In this document: positions 1 through 10,481 of the stretch, piece by piece
How the letters are laid out: each line of letters starts with the position of its first letter
Position numbering within the stretch: position 1 is the stretch's first letter
Source of the DNA: Pseudoneurospora amorphoporcata
Taxonomy: Eukaryota > Ascomycota > Sordariomycetes > Sordariales > Sordariaceae
Assembly (NCBI GenBank): GCA_033297205.1
Contig: MU859332.1
Coordinates: forward strand, 1 to 35,318
Direction of reading: 5' to 3'
Length of the DNA stretch: 35,318 bases
Position numbers and translations under genes: made by a program
The notes under the pieces: model-generated
The model's input: the letters and a program-made list of their open reading frames with translations, nothing else
Told to the model about the DNA's origin: nothing
Databases searched by the model: none

Positions 1-105
1 GCCCTACCCTATATCTAGACCGTACACCTCCCTCTCTTCCCTTCCTCTCTCCTCGTACAACTACGTATATTACATCTACCCCCTACCTCGCCCTGTACCG
101 TGATA
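1..105 (+). repeat. 5' LTR (3' part only) of element 1
   Basis: Matches 7070-7174 base for base except at four sites, each C/T or G/A. In all four the 5' copy carries the TA form and the 3' copy the CA or TG form. The copy ends in GATA at 105; the terminal TA is probably a mutated CA, the usual end of an LTR. Internal sequence starts at 106. Confidence 0.9.
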
Positions 106-559
106 GTTAGTTGTACCTACTATTACGCTGCGAGCGTACAACTCCATTTCAATTAATCGCCGCCGTCGTAAGAATCTCCGACGTGCCCGCGACCTTCTTA
201 TCGCACTGCGACAGTTTTAGTCGTACTACGCCGCTAGCAGGTTCGACCTCGAGTCCGACTAGCAATACCACAAATCGCACCGCGATTCTCCCTAGCGCCT
301 ATAAGGTAGGGCTTCCCACTTATAAGGTAGCACTTATCCCCTTTATTAATCGAGTTAATAAATATCGTCCGTCACCGACGTTGACGTTGCTATCTCCGCT
401 ATCGGCTCTATCGTCGACCCCGCTTACGAGCAATACTTCGAGAACATTATAGAGGCTCTCAACGGCAATCCTAACCCCGGTGCCCCAACTGAGCAGAGCG
501 ACCTTGACACCGCCTCTGAGCTTACTAACCATCCCGCTTTCGGCTACATTATTATCGCG

Positions 560-1957
560 CTCGCCCGACTCATCGACTAGGACGTAATTAAGGCAAACTC
601 CTTCGTCGCAGTCGCCAACGACGCGCTCGCCGACAACGCGGAGCAGCTGGCAAACTAGGACGTGACTATTGCTAAGCTCAACGACAAAATCACTTATTTC
701 GAAAAGCAGCTCACTATTACCTAGAGTAAGCTTGCCGACACCAACACCGCGCTTAACGCTATTACCGACGCCTATAGTAAATTCAAAAAGGACGTCACCG
801 CTAAACTTAAGGAGAAAAATGATATTATTAAAGATCTTAAGAAGATTATGCGCTTAGGAGCTATCCCTCCCGAAGCTATCCCTATAGACGACGACATATC
901 TACCCCCAAGTCTAGGATTAGCAAGGACCCTAAAGTCTTCACCGGCGAGGGTAGCACCGCCGTCAAACGCGCTGAGTCTTACCGCGCCTAGCGTACTAAG
1001 ATCGAACTCTATTAGTTTTAGGATGCTTGGTACTTCAATTAAAATGAGCGTTATAAGTTCGCCTAGATTATGTAGTGCCTTGGTAGCGCTGCCTTTTACG
1101 CCCTCTCCGCCTAGGTTATACCGTTATTAAAGGAAGCCGACAAGGATAAGAGGAAGTAAAAGACTAGTAAAGATCTACTCGCTCACCTCAATACTAAGTA
1201 CGACCGTATAAATCTTACCCTTAAGTCCCATCGTAACTTCGAAACCCTAAAGATAACTAAGGGTTAGAAGTAGTTCGATTTTGAAAACAGATTTACTACC
1301 CTTATCGACCGCTACGACCTCGACGACTCTATAAAGACCCATTACCTAAAAATAAAAGTCACTAACGAGATCCGTAATACTATTACTTATTAGTAGGAGC
1401 TCCCCGCTCTCAACGATTACGACAAATAGCTTGCCCTACACCGCAAGCTCGCTACCAACCTCGAGGAGCGCGACTAGCGTAATAAAACTACCGTCCAATT
1501 CTATAAAAACAACTCCAGCTCTAGCGGCGGTTCCGCTTCCACCGAGCGTACCGTTAGCCAAAGCGGTACCGCTATAGATCTCGACGCTATAAATACCTTC
1601 GACATTTAATTATCTCGTATAATCGATAAGGCGGTTATTGACTACCGTATGCAAAATAGTCTTTATAAGCGCTGTACTAAACTAGGTCACTACGCCTATA
1701 AATACTGTAACAGTATCAATACTAGCATCCCTAAGGAGCAGAGGGAGCGCGATCGCCGCAACCGTCGCGGCAGAGGCGGCTACAACAACAACAACAACCG
1801 TAGCAGACCAGCTATAGGACAATTTAATTATAGTAATAACGGTAATAACGGCGCTCGAGTTAATGCCGTCGCTACCGGTGAACCCGCCGCAGCGCCTACT
1901 CCAACTCCTACCCAACCCGTAGAATATAGCGCGGGAAATACGCCGCCTCTCTACTAA
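560..1957 (+). pseudogene. gag polyprotein of element 1, degraded
   Basis: One frame reads as a gag protein with scattered TAG/TAA codons. A coiled-coil-like Lys/Glu-rich N-terminal part (about 600-850) is followed by a capsid-like part (about 900-1500). A zinc knuckle at about 1664-1710 reads RCTKLGHYAYKYC, a damaged CX2CX4HX4C motif. A basic Arg/Gly/Asn-rich tail follows (1740-1850). The start codon is not certain because the 5' part is damaged. The longest intact piece is 1649-1957. The order capsid, knuckle, basic tail is that of Ty3/Gypsy nucleocapsids. No functional protein can be made. Confidence 0.8.
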
Positions 1958-2039
1958 ATCGCTTAAAGAGGCCATCGTCCATAACAATAACAAATAAGGG
2001 GGAGAATAATCTAGCAGACCTAAAAGTAGTTCAACTCAA

Positions 2040-5000
2040 GAACTCAAACTTAGATAGCCATAATAATAATTCCATCCTTCTCTCTACTCAAATCGTTTAT
2101 AGACCGCGCAATCAACGTAGTAAATGTGCCGCTCTAATCGATAGCGGATACTCCGCTCTCGCCTTTATCGATCGCAGCTTTACCGCCCATTATACCATCC
2201 CGCTATTGAGACTCCCCAAACCAAAGGCCTTATATCTAGCTAACGGCGTACCCAAAGATTTTATCACTCACTATTGTAAGGTTCAACTACGGATCGGCTA
2301 CTATACAAAAACGATCGCTATACTAGCCCATAATCTAGCGGCCGATCACCCCGTAATCCTAGGCATACCATAGCTCAAGCTTCACAACCCCACAGTATTA
2401 TAGCTAAACGGCGCCGTCACCTTCAACAATTACTATACGGACCGCTACCTTCCCGCTAACCTCTCGCCCTCTTTACAATACGCTCCAAAGGTTTAAAAGC
2501 ACGCCTATACGCGTTATTACAAAACTATGCGAAGCATAGTTAAGGCCGACCGCCCTAACACCCTAATCGCGGACCTCGTCCCCGACGTCGTTAAAGACAG
2601 ACCCCCCAGTACCCCAATTAAGGACTCTAATACCCTAATCGCAGCCCCCAAGCGGACTAAGCCCGCCGTTTACCGCACCGTAGCTAACTAGCGGAGGTCC
2701 GATCCCTACTACCGCATTATAGTACGCCGATTATACTTCTCGAACGACCCCGTTAACCCAGCGGACATTAGGGATATAACGGCCGCCGGTTTCAACTGGC
2801 TATACGAGAAGTTTGATTTACGAGCGTTCCGCACTTCGTACACAGAGATCTACGAAATTATAAAGGAGGCTAGGGCGGAGGAGGAGGCCCGGGCTAAAGA
2901 GGTAGAGGGGGGCGCCCTAAAGCTTGAAGAGTATAGAAACGATAAAAGCGTCGTTAATAGAGGGGTAGGGACAGGAATTAAGTACGACTACAATATACCA
3001 AGCGGTTTGGTTAACCTTACCCTAGAAATGGAGCAGGAGATCTGGAACGGCGACGGTGCCAAGTATAAGAAGTTACTAGGCAAGCGTTACTACCTATAGA
3101 TTAATGCTTGCGCTAGCAAGGGCTCCAAGGTCGCTATCCGAGTAGTAAAGATCGCTAAGCACGTATACCTCAGCGGTAACGTAGAGGAGGATTACGAGCG
3201 CTGCGAAGCTATTAGGCTAGCTAGCATTACGGAAGAAGATGCAGCCAAATTCTACGAGAAAGCTGATAAGCTACCTAAAACTGACTCCCAGATTAAGGAG
3301 AAGCTCCCTAAATAGTACTGGAACCACCTTAACATCTTTAGACCTCGCAACGCCACGGTCTTACCCCCTCACCGCTCGTACGACCTTAAGATTAAGCTCC
3401 GCCCGGGCGAGCAAGCACCCTATACGAAATTTAGGGCATTCAATCCCAATGAGCTGAGCGTAATTAAAAAATAAATTGACGATAATCTTCGTATAGGGTT
3501 CATCCGTCCCTCACAATCCGAGGCCGCTTCCCAGATTCTGCTAGTAAAGAAACCCGGCGGAGGTGTCAGACTTTGCGTAGACTACAGAGGAATCAATAAC
3601 GTCACTTTCAAAAGTCGCTACCCGCTCCCTTTAATCAAAGAAACCCTTAATGCTATTTGTAAGGCAAAGATCTTTACTAAACTGGATATTATCGCCGCTT
3701 TCAACCGTATTCGCGTCGCGGAGGGATACGAATGGTTAACGGCATTTGTTACCCGTTTTAGTCTCTTTAAATCACTCGTATATCCTTTCGGCCTATAGGG
3801 AGCGCTAAGCGCATTCCAAAACTACGTTAACGACATTTTATACGATATTTTGGATATTTACGCGACCGCTTACTTAGATAATATCCTTATCTTTTCGGAT
3901 AACGAGGAAGAGCACTAGAAATACGTAGACAATGTTCTTGCCCGTTTGGAAAAGGCTAGCTTGCAGGTTAATATCGATAAGTGCGAGTTTTATACTAAGA
4001 AAACCAAATACCTCGGGCTAATCATCACGCCTAGCGGCATCGAAATAGACCTAAAGAAGGTCAAAGCCATCACGGACTGGAAGCCCCCAACGTCTAAGAA
4101 GTTTTTGCAAAGTTTCTTAGGATTTACTAACTTTTATCGTCGTTTCATCAAAGGCTTCTCGACAATGGCGGCACTACTTTATAACCTTACGAAGAAGGAC
4201 GCGGAATGGGTATAGACCGTAGCATAGCAGTCCGCTTTCGAAGCTTTGAAGATTGCGTTCATAAGCGGACCGACCTTATATATCTACGATTAGTCCAAGA
4301 AGACAGTCGTCGAAATTGATGCCTCCAACTGGGCGTCTGGCAGTACCCTCTCCCAATACGGAGATGACGGCGTGCTCTACCCAGTCGCTTACTTTTCAGC
4401 ACGACACTCAGCGGCGGAGTGCAATTACAATATTTATAATAAAGAGCTCCTTGCCATCGTTAAAGTTCTAGAAGAATAGCGTCCAGAATTGGAGGGCGCC
4501 TAGCAACCTTTCGATATTATTACAGATTACAAGAATTTAAAGACCTTCACGACAAACAAGCAGCTCACACCCCGCCATATACGGTAGTCACAATTCCTAT
4601 CACGCTTTAACTTCTTAATCCGCTATACACCGGGATTACAGAATCTTCGTCCAAACGCGCTAAACAGGAAACTAGAAGACGTGCCGCTAGACATGGATAA
4701 TTACCGTTTGAAGGCTAAGAATTGCAAACTCATTAACCTAGCCCGCTTTGAGGATAGGTGCCTCTCCCTATCGGCCATAGCTACTAACGTCCTCGACTTC
4801 GACGAAGAGGTCTTCCTACTATCCCTAAATACTTTGGAGGAGCCGGATAAGTCGACCGACGACATCATTAACGAGAGCTACGACCAGTCAACCCTAATGC
4901 AGGAGGCCGTCAACTGCCTAAGAGATCTAAGCCGTACTAAATAGCGCCCCTATATTAAAAAGAAGCTAAAGGTCGCTTTCGCTAAATACTCTACGGCGGG

Positions 5001-6240
5001 AGGTAAGGCGTACTACAAAAGGAGGGTGCTTATCGATCCTAATAACACCGCTACCCACCTACTACTCATCTACCGCGCTCACTCGTTACCAACGGCGGGT
5101 CACCCAAGTAGAGATAAGACATAGGTATAGATAAACGAGTATTGGTACTAGCCAGGCATAGCAGAAGCCGTTCGGGCTTACTACAAAGGTTGCCTAGTAT
5201 GCTCGAAAACGAAGGTATCGCGGCGCGCTAAGGCAGGTTATCTCAAGCCCATGCCCGCGGCCTACGTACCATGGACGGACATTTCGGTTAATTACGTCTC
5301 TCCGTTACTAGAAAGTTTATATCTAGGTTAGAAGTTCAAGCATATCGCCGTCGTAGTAGACCGCCTAACGAAGATACGCCACTACATCCCCACTGTTACT
5401 ATAGAAGCGGAAGAACTGGCGGACCGCTTCATTGACCATACCTACACCCTTTACGGCCTACTAGATACTGTTATTTCCAACCGCGGCTCCCAGTTCGTTT
5501 CTCTATTTTAGTCTACGATCTGCAGACGCCTAGCTATTAAGAGGCTATTAAGCTCCGCTTTCTACCTACAAACCAATACCTAGACGGAGCGTATTAACGT
5601 AGAAATAGAGTAATATTTGCGTATTTTCGTCAACTGGGCACAGACAGACTGGGCACGATAGCTCCCACTAACGGAGTTCGCAAGTAATAACATAGTTTCT
5701 AAGACCACGGGCGTAACTCCCTTCTTTACCAATTATAACTTTCACCCCCGTATAGGCGTTAAACCCGCAGCGGTTATACCGTTAGAAGGCTTCTTACTAG
5801 CACAACAAAAGGAATACTTGAAGGCTAACGAGCTACTCGCTCGTTTTAAGGCTATTTGGGATTATATACGCACCTCTATAAAGAAAGCACAAGATAGATA
5901 CGAGGCTAACGCTAATGAAAATCGGTCGGACGTACTAAAATACCACTCTAGTAATTTCGTTATACTGAATACGACTAATCTCAACGACGGCAAACTATAT
6001 AATAAATTTTGCCCCCGATAGGAGGGCCCTTTTAAGATAAATTGGGCACGTTCCCATAACGTCAACCTAATCTTACCTGCCAATATGAAGTGCTCGCTAG
6101 TTTTCTATATCTCTATAGTCAAACCTCACTACGCGGGCCTTCCTAGCCAAGCCGATTTGTAGGGCGACGTGCGAGCTAACGAAGGTAGGGTAATAGTTAG
6201 GATTGATAATTACGAAGAAGTAGCAGAGTAGGAATTCGAC
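2040..6240 (+). pseudogene. pol polyprotein of element 1: protease, RT, RNase H, integrase, degraded
   Basis: Domains in order: aspartic protease with ALIDSG near 2133 and the family's LGIP...LKLHNP end near 2358-2390; reverse transcriptase about 3370-3910 with KKPGGGVRLCVDYRGIN and the catalytic box as YLDNILIF near 3871; RNase H about 4300-4680; integrase about 4970-5800 with a zinc-binding H...H...CX2C region ending near 5203, then the core. The second Asp of the RT YxDD box is Asn. The two integrase core aspartates also appear as Asn (SVNYV near 5288, ISNRGSQF near 5470). All are G-to-A changes, and many in-frame TAG codons are present. The element cannot move by itself. Confidence 0.9.
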
Positions 6241-6850
6241 AGGCTATTAGACTGCTTCCAACGAGGAGGCAACCGTTACTGGTTCTACACCGTGAAGTGG
6301 AAGCATTACAACCCCACCGACGAGCCCCTTGACAACGTTAAGGGAGTAAGAGAAGCCGTTACTACTTTCCATCGCGATCACCTAGATGCGCCCATCCCGC
6401 TAGCGGTTCGAAACTAGCCAGAGATCAAGGCCATACTTCAAAAACGGGCCCCAGCCCCGAAGCGGAAGGCCTAGGCGCCCCAAATACGCTATACGACGCT
6501 TCTAGCCCCGCCCCCGAGACGCTCTAGACGCATTGCCGACTTGAAAGAGCAGATTAATACCGCTATCGCGGATATCGCGGTTGACTATGAAGTACGAAGG
6601 TCCGCGATCGAGGTCGTAAGCCGGGAGCTCGAACTCTTAACCGAGGAGGACTTAAGGAAGATGGACCAGTTCCTCAGCAGAGTATTTGGGAGGCTGGCGG
6701 AGGTTTGGCAGGGTATGCGGCCCCTGATAAGGAATGTGTAGGCATAGTTGGAGGATGGGACCTACTAATAGGATGATGACGACAGCGCGGCCGTTTAATC
6801 GCGGATTACGAGCGCTCAGTTACGGATCGAGGAGTTGGAAGACGGGGATT
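6240..6850 (+). pseudogene. Chromodomain and C-terminal tail of element 1 pol
   Basis: After the integrase, about 6250-6400 reads as a chromodomain: the segment RYWFYTVKWKHYNPTDEP matches the Y-x-V-K-W-K-G-Y-x-x-x-x-x-x-W/P pattern of chromodomains that bind methylated histone H3 and direct insertion into heterochromatin. Beyond it is a basic linker and a 66-codon open stretch (6541-6741), rich in Glu/Leu/Arg and helix-like, then an Asp-rich end with several stops. The helical tail after the chromodomain is not something I can name. It may be part of the original pol or a separate C-terminal module. Confidence 0.7.
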
Positions 6851-6917
6851 GAGGGATAATCTATCATTTTATGTATATATACTAGATAGAGGGTTTGAAG
6901 CTCTGTGAGCTTCTTTT

Positions 6918-7174
6918 GTAGGGAGGTAGTATTATAGGATTACTTGTGATGGCACTAGTAATGCGCTGCACGATTAGCACAACCATCGAGTCTCTATTGG
7001 CTATTGGCTAATAGGATCGCACGCATGCAGGCACTAGTGGGCCTCAGTCTGGATCTAGGGCATGGCTCAGCCCTACCCTATATCCAGACCGTACACCTCC
7101 CTCTCTTCCCTTCCTCTCTCCTCGTACAACTACGTATGTCACATCTACCCCCTACCTCGCCCTGCACCGTGATA
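6918..7174 (+). repeat. Polypurine tract and 3' LTR of element 1
   Basis: The purine-rich run TAGGGAGGTAG (6919-6929) is directly followed by TATTATAGG, read as a mutated TGTTATAGG LTR start at 6930. The LTR then runs to GATA at 7174, giving about 245 bp. The same PPT plus TGTTATAGG junction occurs intact in the miniature element at 10471-10490, which supports the placement. After 7174 the sequence is the pol gene of element 2 on the other strand. Confidence 0.8.
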
Positions 7175-7610
7175 AGATTATAACTTCCTGTACTGCTTGC
7201 GGTGGGGCTGTAGGAACGATGCTATTGCGGCTTGCTTCCTTCTGTACTCCGAGTTCTCTATTAATAGTTGGGTACGTCCTAGGACGTAGGCGGCTACTAT
7301 CTTTCTAACTGATGTTGGGGTTATATGCTACATGCTATGGGTGCTCTAGGATTATATCTTTAGATAGCCCTATATTAATAACGTCGAAGCTAATTTCGAC
7401 CGTCTTTCCTTCTACTATAATAGGAAGTAGTAACGTTTCCCTCTTTATGATCTGGGTCTCGAAGGGTCCTTTTACCACAAAGGGAACCTTTTTCCTTTTC
7501 TAGGGAATCCTTAGTTGGTTGACGAATTTGGGTGAGATGAGATTTAACTGAGCTCCGGAGTCCACTAACGTAAGGGCTTGGTAATTTCCCTAGTAGGCTA
7601 CGACCTTAAG
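7175..7610 (-). pseudogene. Aspartic protease region of element 2 pol, truncated by element 1
   Basis: Minus-strand translation gives LVDSGAQLNLISPKFVNQL, a retropepsin active-site segment with the catalytic Asp in DSG at about 7560. A beta-rich stretch and an ILEHP motif near 7350-7360 follow; this is where Gypsy proteases normally read LG.PWL. Stops occur at TAG codons. The frame runs into the junction with element 1 at 7174, so reverse transcriptase and integrase are missing here and predicted beyond the left window edge. Confidence 0.8.
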
Positions 7611-8079
7611 TCGCTAGTCCTCCTTCCCTTCTTCCGCAGCTGCGATCTCCGTAAATACCACGGGGTCTTGGATCTTATCTTTCCAACGGCTGCTTCGTCG
7701 AATAATCCTCTTTACTTAGGGATTTAGTTTCTTCCGGGCCTCCCTGAAGGCCCTAATCCGTTTCTTAGATCCTAGCTATAATTGGTAGGAGCGTCCTCCC
7801 TTGTAGGTTCTTCTTCGTCTAGCGAATCGAAGTCCTGTAACTAGGTCAAGAGGGCTGCCTACTCGTCTTCTATCGGCTCCTCCTAGTTGTTCTATTGGAT
7901 GTAGGTTGCTACATTATTTTCGATAACTCTAGCTTTCTGCTTTATATGGGTGAGGCAGTCGGCTGTAGGACACTATTTCCAATAGGGGTCAGCGTCTATA
8001 GCTCCGTCGATGGCGTTTTCCAAGTCGTCTTGATCGTAATCGACGCTAGCGATTTCGACCACTCGTGCTCCTTTAATAG

Positions 8080-8910
8080 CGGCGGCTTCGGCCTTTTCCC
8101 ACTTGAGTTGCTTGGGGGAACGGCAGTCGCGCTTTATGTATCCCTTCTTGCCGTAGTTGAAGCACTTGACCTAAGAAAAGTCACGCTTGCTTTGATTGGC
8201 TTGGGCGGCGTCGATTTCTATAGGTCTAGAGTGGGTGGTTTTAGAGAGATGGGTGCCCCTAGTCTGCTTCTTTTTAATATTGGTGTTGGACTTAAGGGGA
8301 ACGAAAGGGTGTGTTTTTCTCTTCTTTTCTTACTCTCGTTGGAATTGACGATTATTTATGCGAATAGCTTTGTCTATATAGGTATCGATGGAATCGGGCC
8401 TATCCTCCTTGTAGAGTTCGTCCTTAACTCTATCCTTGAGGCCGTTGTAGAACAGTTGCATCAGCCCGTCGTCGTTAATGTTGCTGCGAAGAGCGTCTTG
8501 CTTAAAGAGCGTAGTATAGGCTGAAGCAGACTTTGTTTGTCGAAGGTGGGTTAGGCGTTCCTGAGCCCGTCGAGTCTCATCCTTTTCTCTAAAGACCCTG
8601 GAGAGTGCCTTGGTGAATTCGGTATAGGAGTTCAAGACCTTCTTGGTGAAGTCTGAAGCCTGGTCTCCGTTTTCGTAGTGGTCCTTGAGGATAGGCTCGT
8701 ACTAAGTAAGTGCTTTGTCTGTGAGCCTGGTTCCCACGTAGGTAACCTTCTTATATTCAGTAGCAAACTGGTCGTTGTAGAAGTCGAAATAGGTTTGTAT
8801 CTGGATTAAAAACCCTGCGAGGGTGGCCTGCTGGCCATCAAACTCCTTGGGTGCGGATAATTTAACTCTCTTGCGTTCTTGTTACGAACTTAAGCGACAC
8901 TAGGGTCGCC
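8080..8910 (-). pseudogene. gag capsid and zinc knuckle of element 2
   Basis: The minus-strand frame from about 8900 reads as a retrotransposon gag domain: VKLSAPKEFDGQQATLAGFL, then a Tyr/Phe-rich capsid segment, then an open piece (8635-8330) with the typical RVFREKDETRRAQERL pattern. A knuckle near 8172-8130 reads CFNYGKKGYIKRDC, where the second Cys and the His of CX2CX4HX4C are both Tyr, as expected from C-to-T or G-to-A changes. The 209-codon plus-strand frame at 7895-8524 is the antisense shadow of this region. Confidence 0.82.
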
Positions 8911-8941
8911 CAAGACCCGACCACTTACTGGTGATAACTAG

Positions 8942-9319
8942 TGTAATACCCGGGAGGTCAAGCACGGGCTAGAAGGGCGTATGTAAGCTCACTGACGCAC
9001 GGGCTCACGGTGAGCCAGGCTTACGGTGAGTAGGGCTCACGGTGAGCCAACACTAGAGTGAGCCATCACACATTCTATAGGGGTTCACGACCGCGTGAAT
9101 ATCCGAGGATAGATATCTCGCAGTAAGGCGAGGAGGTATAAGGGGACTACGGGAGAACTTAGATTGTTAGATAGTTCGATAGTAGTCAATTGATCTTTAT
9201 TACTGAGACACGTATAATGCTACTATACTTGTTGTGAACCTTTTGGCTTTACTGAATAGCACTGATAGTTTTTACCTTCAGCTATCTCACTTAGGTAGAT
9301 CAGACTGCCGTTCGTTATA
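8942..9319 (+). repeat. Solo LTR of the element 2 family, inverted inside its gag
   Basis: The segment starts TGTAA and ends TTATA (mutated TTACA). Its 3' half is the inverted copy of 9549-9720: CTGCCGTTCG at 9305-9314 pairs with CGAACGGCAG at 9554-9563, and similarity continues outward for about 170 bp. It splits the element 2 gag between the N-terminal piece (9491-9320) and the capsid piece (below 8941). Outer LTR parts have diverged: here there are copies of the palindrome GGCTCACGGTGAGCC, whereas the other LTR carries an 18-bp array. A clean 5-bp target duplication is not visible (flanks ACTAG and GTTCC). Confidence 0.75.
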
Positions 9320-9491
9320 GTTCCTTAGGAGAAGTTCCTTTTCCCGCCTTCGCTTCGGGGCGTCCGGACTCGGCCTAGAACTGTGCTTCTAGCTGGTTGA
9401 TGCGGTCCTGCATAGCCTTGAGCTATTAATATACGGCGGTAACGTTCAGGAGTTCACCAGAGGGGGTGTTGGCGTGTCCGATGGAAGACAT
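9320..9491 (-). pseudogene. gag N-terminus of element 2
   Basis: The minus-strand ATG at 9491 opens MSSIGHANTPSGELLNVTAV, followed by two stops (TAA TAG), a coil-like LKAMQDRINQLEAQF and a TAG. It then runs into the inverted LTR at 9319. It lies 58 bp downstream of the 5' LTR end, a normal leader length, and continues in the capsid piece beyond the inserted LTR. The start choice rests on this being the first ATG after the LTR. Confidence 0.72.
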
Positions 9492-9548
9492 GATGAAGCG
9501 AAGATACCTTCAGTACTATCCGAGATAGGCCAAAAGGAGTAGTCAACG

Positions 9549-10008
9549 TGTAACGAACGGCAGTCTGATCTGCCTAAATGGGATAGCTGAAGGTGAAGAC
9601 TATTAGAAGACGTTCAGTAAAGCTAAAAGGTTTACAACAAGTATAGCAGCGTTATACTAGTTTCAATAATAATAATCTATTGACTACTATAGAACTATCT
9701 AATAATCTAAATTCTCCAATCGTCCTTTTATATCTTGGTGCCTTCTAGTTATATGCGTCTGGCTCATTGACTACGAACTAGCTCATGAGCCCTAAGCTGG
9801 CTCACCTTTATAAGCCTAGCTTACCTTTATGAGCCTGGCTCACCTTCATAAGCCTAGCTCACTACTATGAGCCTGGCTTACCTTTATAAGCCTAGTTCAC
9901 CTTTATAAGCCTAGCTTACTACTATGAGCCTAGCTCACCTTTATAAGCCTAGCTCACTACTATGAGCCTAGCTCGCTTCTATAAGCCCGCATCCTTGTTA
10001 TAGTTACA
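9549..10008 (-). repeat. 5' LTR of element 2 with internal 18-bp tandem array
   Basis: Starts TGTAAC (9549) and ends TTACA (10008), so the ends are inverted repeats of each other. It is about 460 bp against 378 bp for the inverted solo LTR. The length difference is due to a tandem array at about 9788-9987. On the right, the sequence continues directly into the gag frame of element 3, so this is an insertion boundary. Confidence 0.8.
9788..9987 (+). repeat. 18-bp tandem repeat array, about 11 units, within LTR
   Basis: Units of about 18 bp follow the consensus AGCCTAGCTCACCTTTAT with variants TATGAGCCTGGCTC. Many units hold a palindromic core GAGCC-N-GGCTC or its C-to-T form. Differences between units are mostly C/T or G/A. 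Confidence 0.88.
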
Positions 10009-10082
10009 TTGCTTAGCCTTTACGTAGCTGTGGTATCCTAGTAGCTTGGTTGGCCCGTGTTATTTCGCTTAACGTTCGTAAT
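10009..10082 (-). pseudogene. Continuation of element 3 gag beyond the miniature element
   Basis: Minus-strand codons read YYER, stop, AK, stop, then HGPTKLLGYHSYVKAKQ, in frame with 10601-11132 after removing the insertion. The piece ends at 10009 where the LTR of element 2 begins. Confidence 0.6.
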
Positions 10083-10087
10083 ACTAT

Positions 10088-10206
10088 TGTTATAGGTTGA
10101 CATTGGCTATATAGTGTGCACTACGAGTTCTGCCTTGTAAGTAGAATATCGTCTACTTTTTGGTAGTTTGGCGTTGTTGGGACATGTGCACTCTTGCCCT
10201 GTTATA
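10088..10206 (+). repeat. Left LTR of the miniature element
   Basis: 119 bp, directly repeated at 10482-10600. Differences (for example GTAAG/GCAAG, TTGACA/TTAACA, GTTGTTGG/GTTGTCGG) are all C/T or G/A. Confidence 0.88.
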
Positions 10207-10481
10207 GTATGTTCTGCTTAATAATGGGACGTCGTGGGTTCAATTACCCGATGTAGCATGTCGTAGAGCGGTTTTTGGCGTGCGACTCTAAGGATAGGAG
10301 GTACAGGAAAATATTGTTAACGTTGAGACCGGTATGTTAACGGCTACCCCCATTGTAAACCTCGAGTTTGGGTAGTGCTATATAGTTATCGTACGGCGAT
10401 AAATCCTTCGCGACATTGTCGCCTCCGTTGGGGGACGGAGCCTTATTTTAATATCTTCGATATCGCTTTAAGGGAAGGTAG

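Larger units (their letters stand above)
1..7174 (+). mobile_element. Element 1: Ty3/Gypsy chromovirus, RIP-inactivated, 5' end outside window
   Basis: The first 105 bases are repeated at 7070-7174 with four differences, so they are the end of the 5' LTR and the end of the 3' LTR. Between them lie, in order on the plus strand, gag with a zinc knuckle, aspartic protease, reverse transcriptase, RNase H, integrase and a chromodomain, which is the chromovirus order. All reading frames are cut by many stops, nearly all TAG and some TAA, as expected if RIP changed CAG, CAA and TGG codons. The right edge falls inside the pol gene of a minus-strand element (element 2), so this is a nested insertion. 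The left part of the 5' LTR lies outside the window. Confidence 0.93.
7175..10008 (-). mobile_element. Element 2: Ty3/Gypsy element, 5' part, RIP-inactivated
   Basis: Read on the minus strand: a 5' LTR (10008 to 9549), a short leader, a gag start at 9491, gag capsid (8910-8330), a zinc knuckle near 8172-8130 and an aspartic protease (about 7600-7350). The element is then cut by the 3' LTR of element 1 at 7174. The rest of pol and the 3' LTR should lie left of the window. Gag is interrupted by an LTR of the same family in the opposite orientation (8942-9319). Frames carry TAG/TAA stops of the RIP type. Confidence 0.88.

Noticed and set aside
7895..8524. 209-codon plus-strand frame
   Set aside because: Antisense to the element 2 gag capsid and zinc knuckle, which are recognisable on the minus strand.
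10222..10256. tRNA-like T-arm (GGGTTCAATTACCC) next to the left LTR of the miniature element
   Set aside because: The T-loop lacks the C expected after the loop, no D-arm or anticodon arm pairs upstream, and it is on the wrong strand for a primer-binding site.
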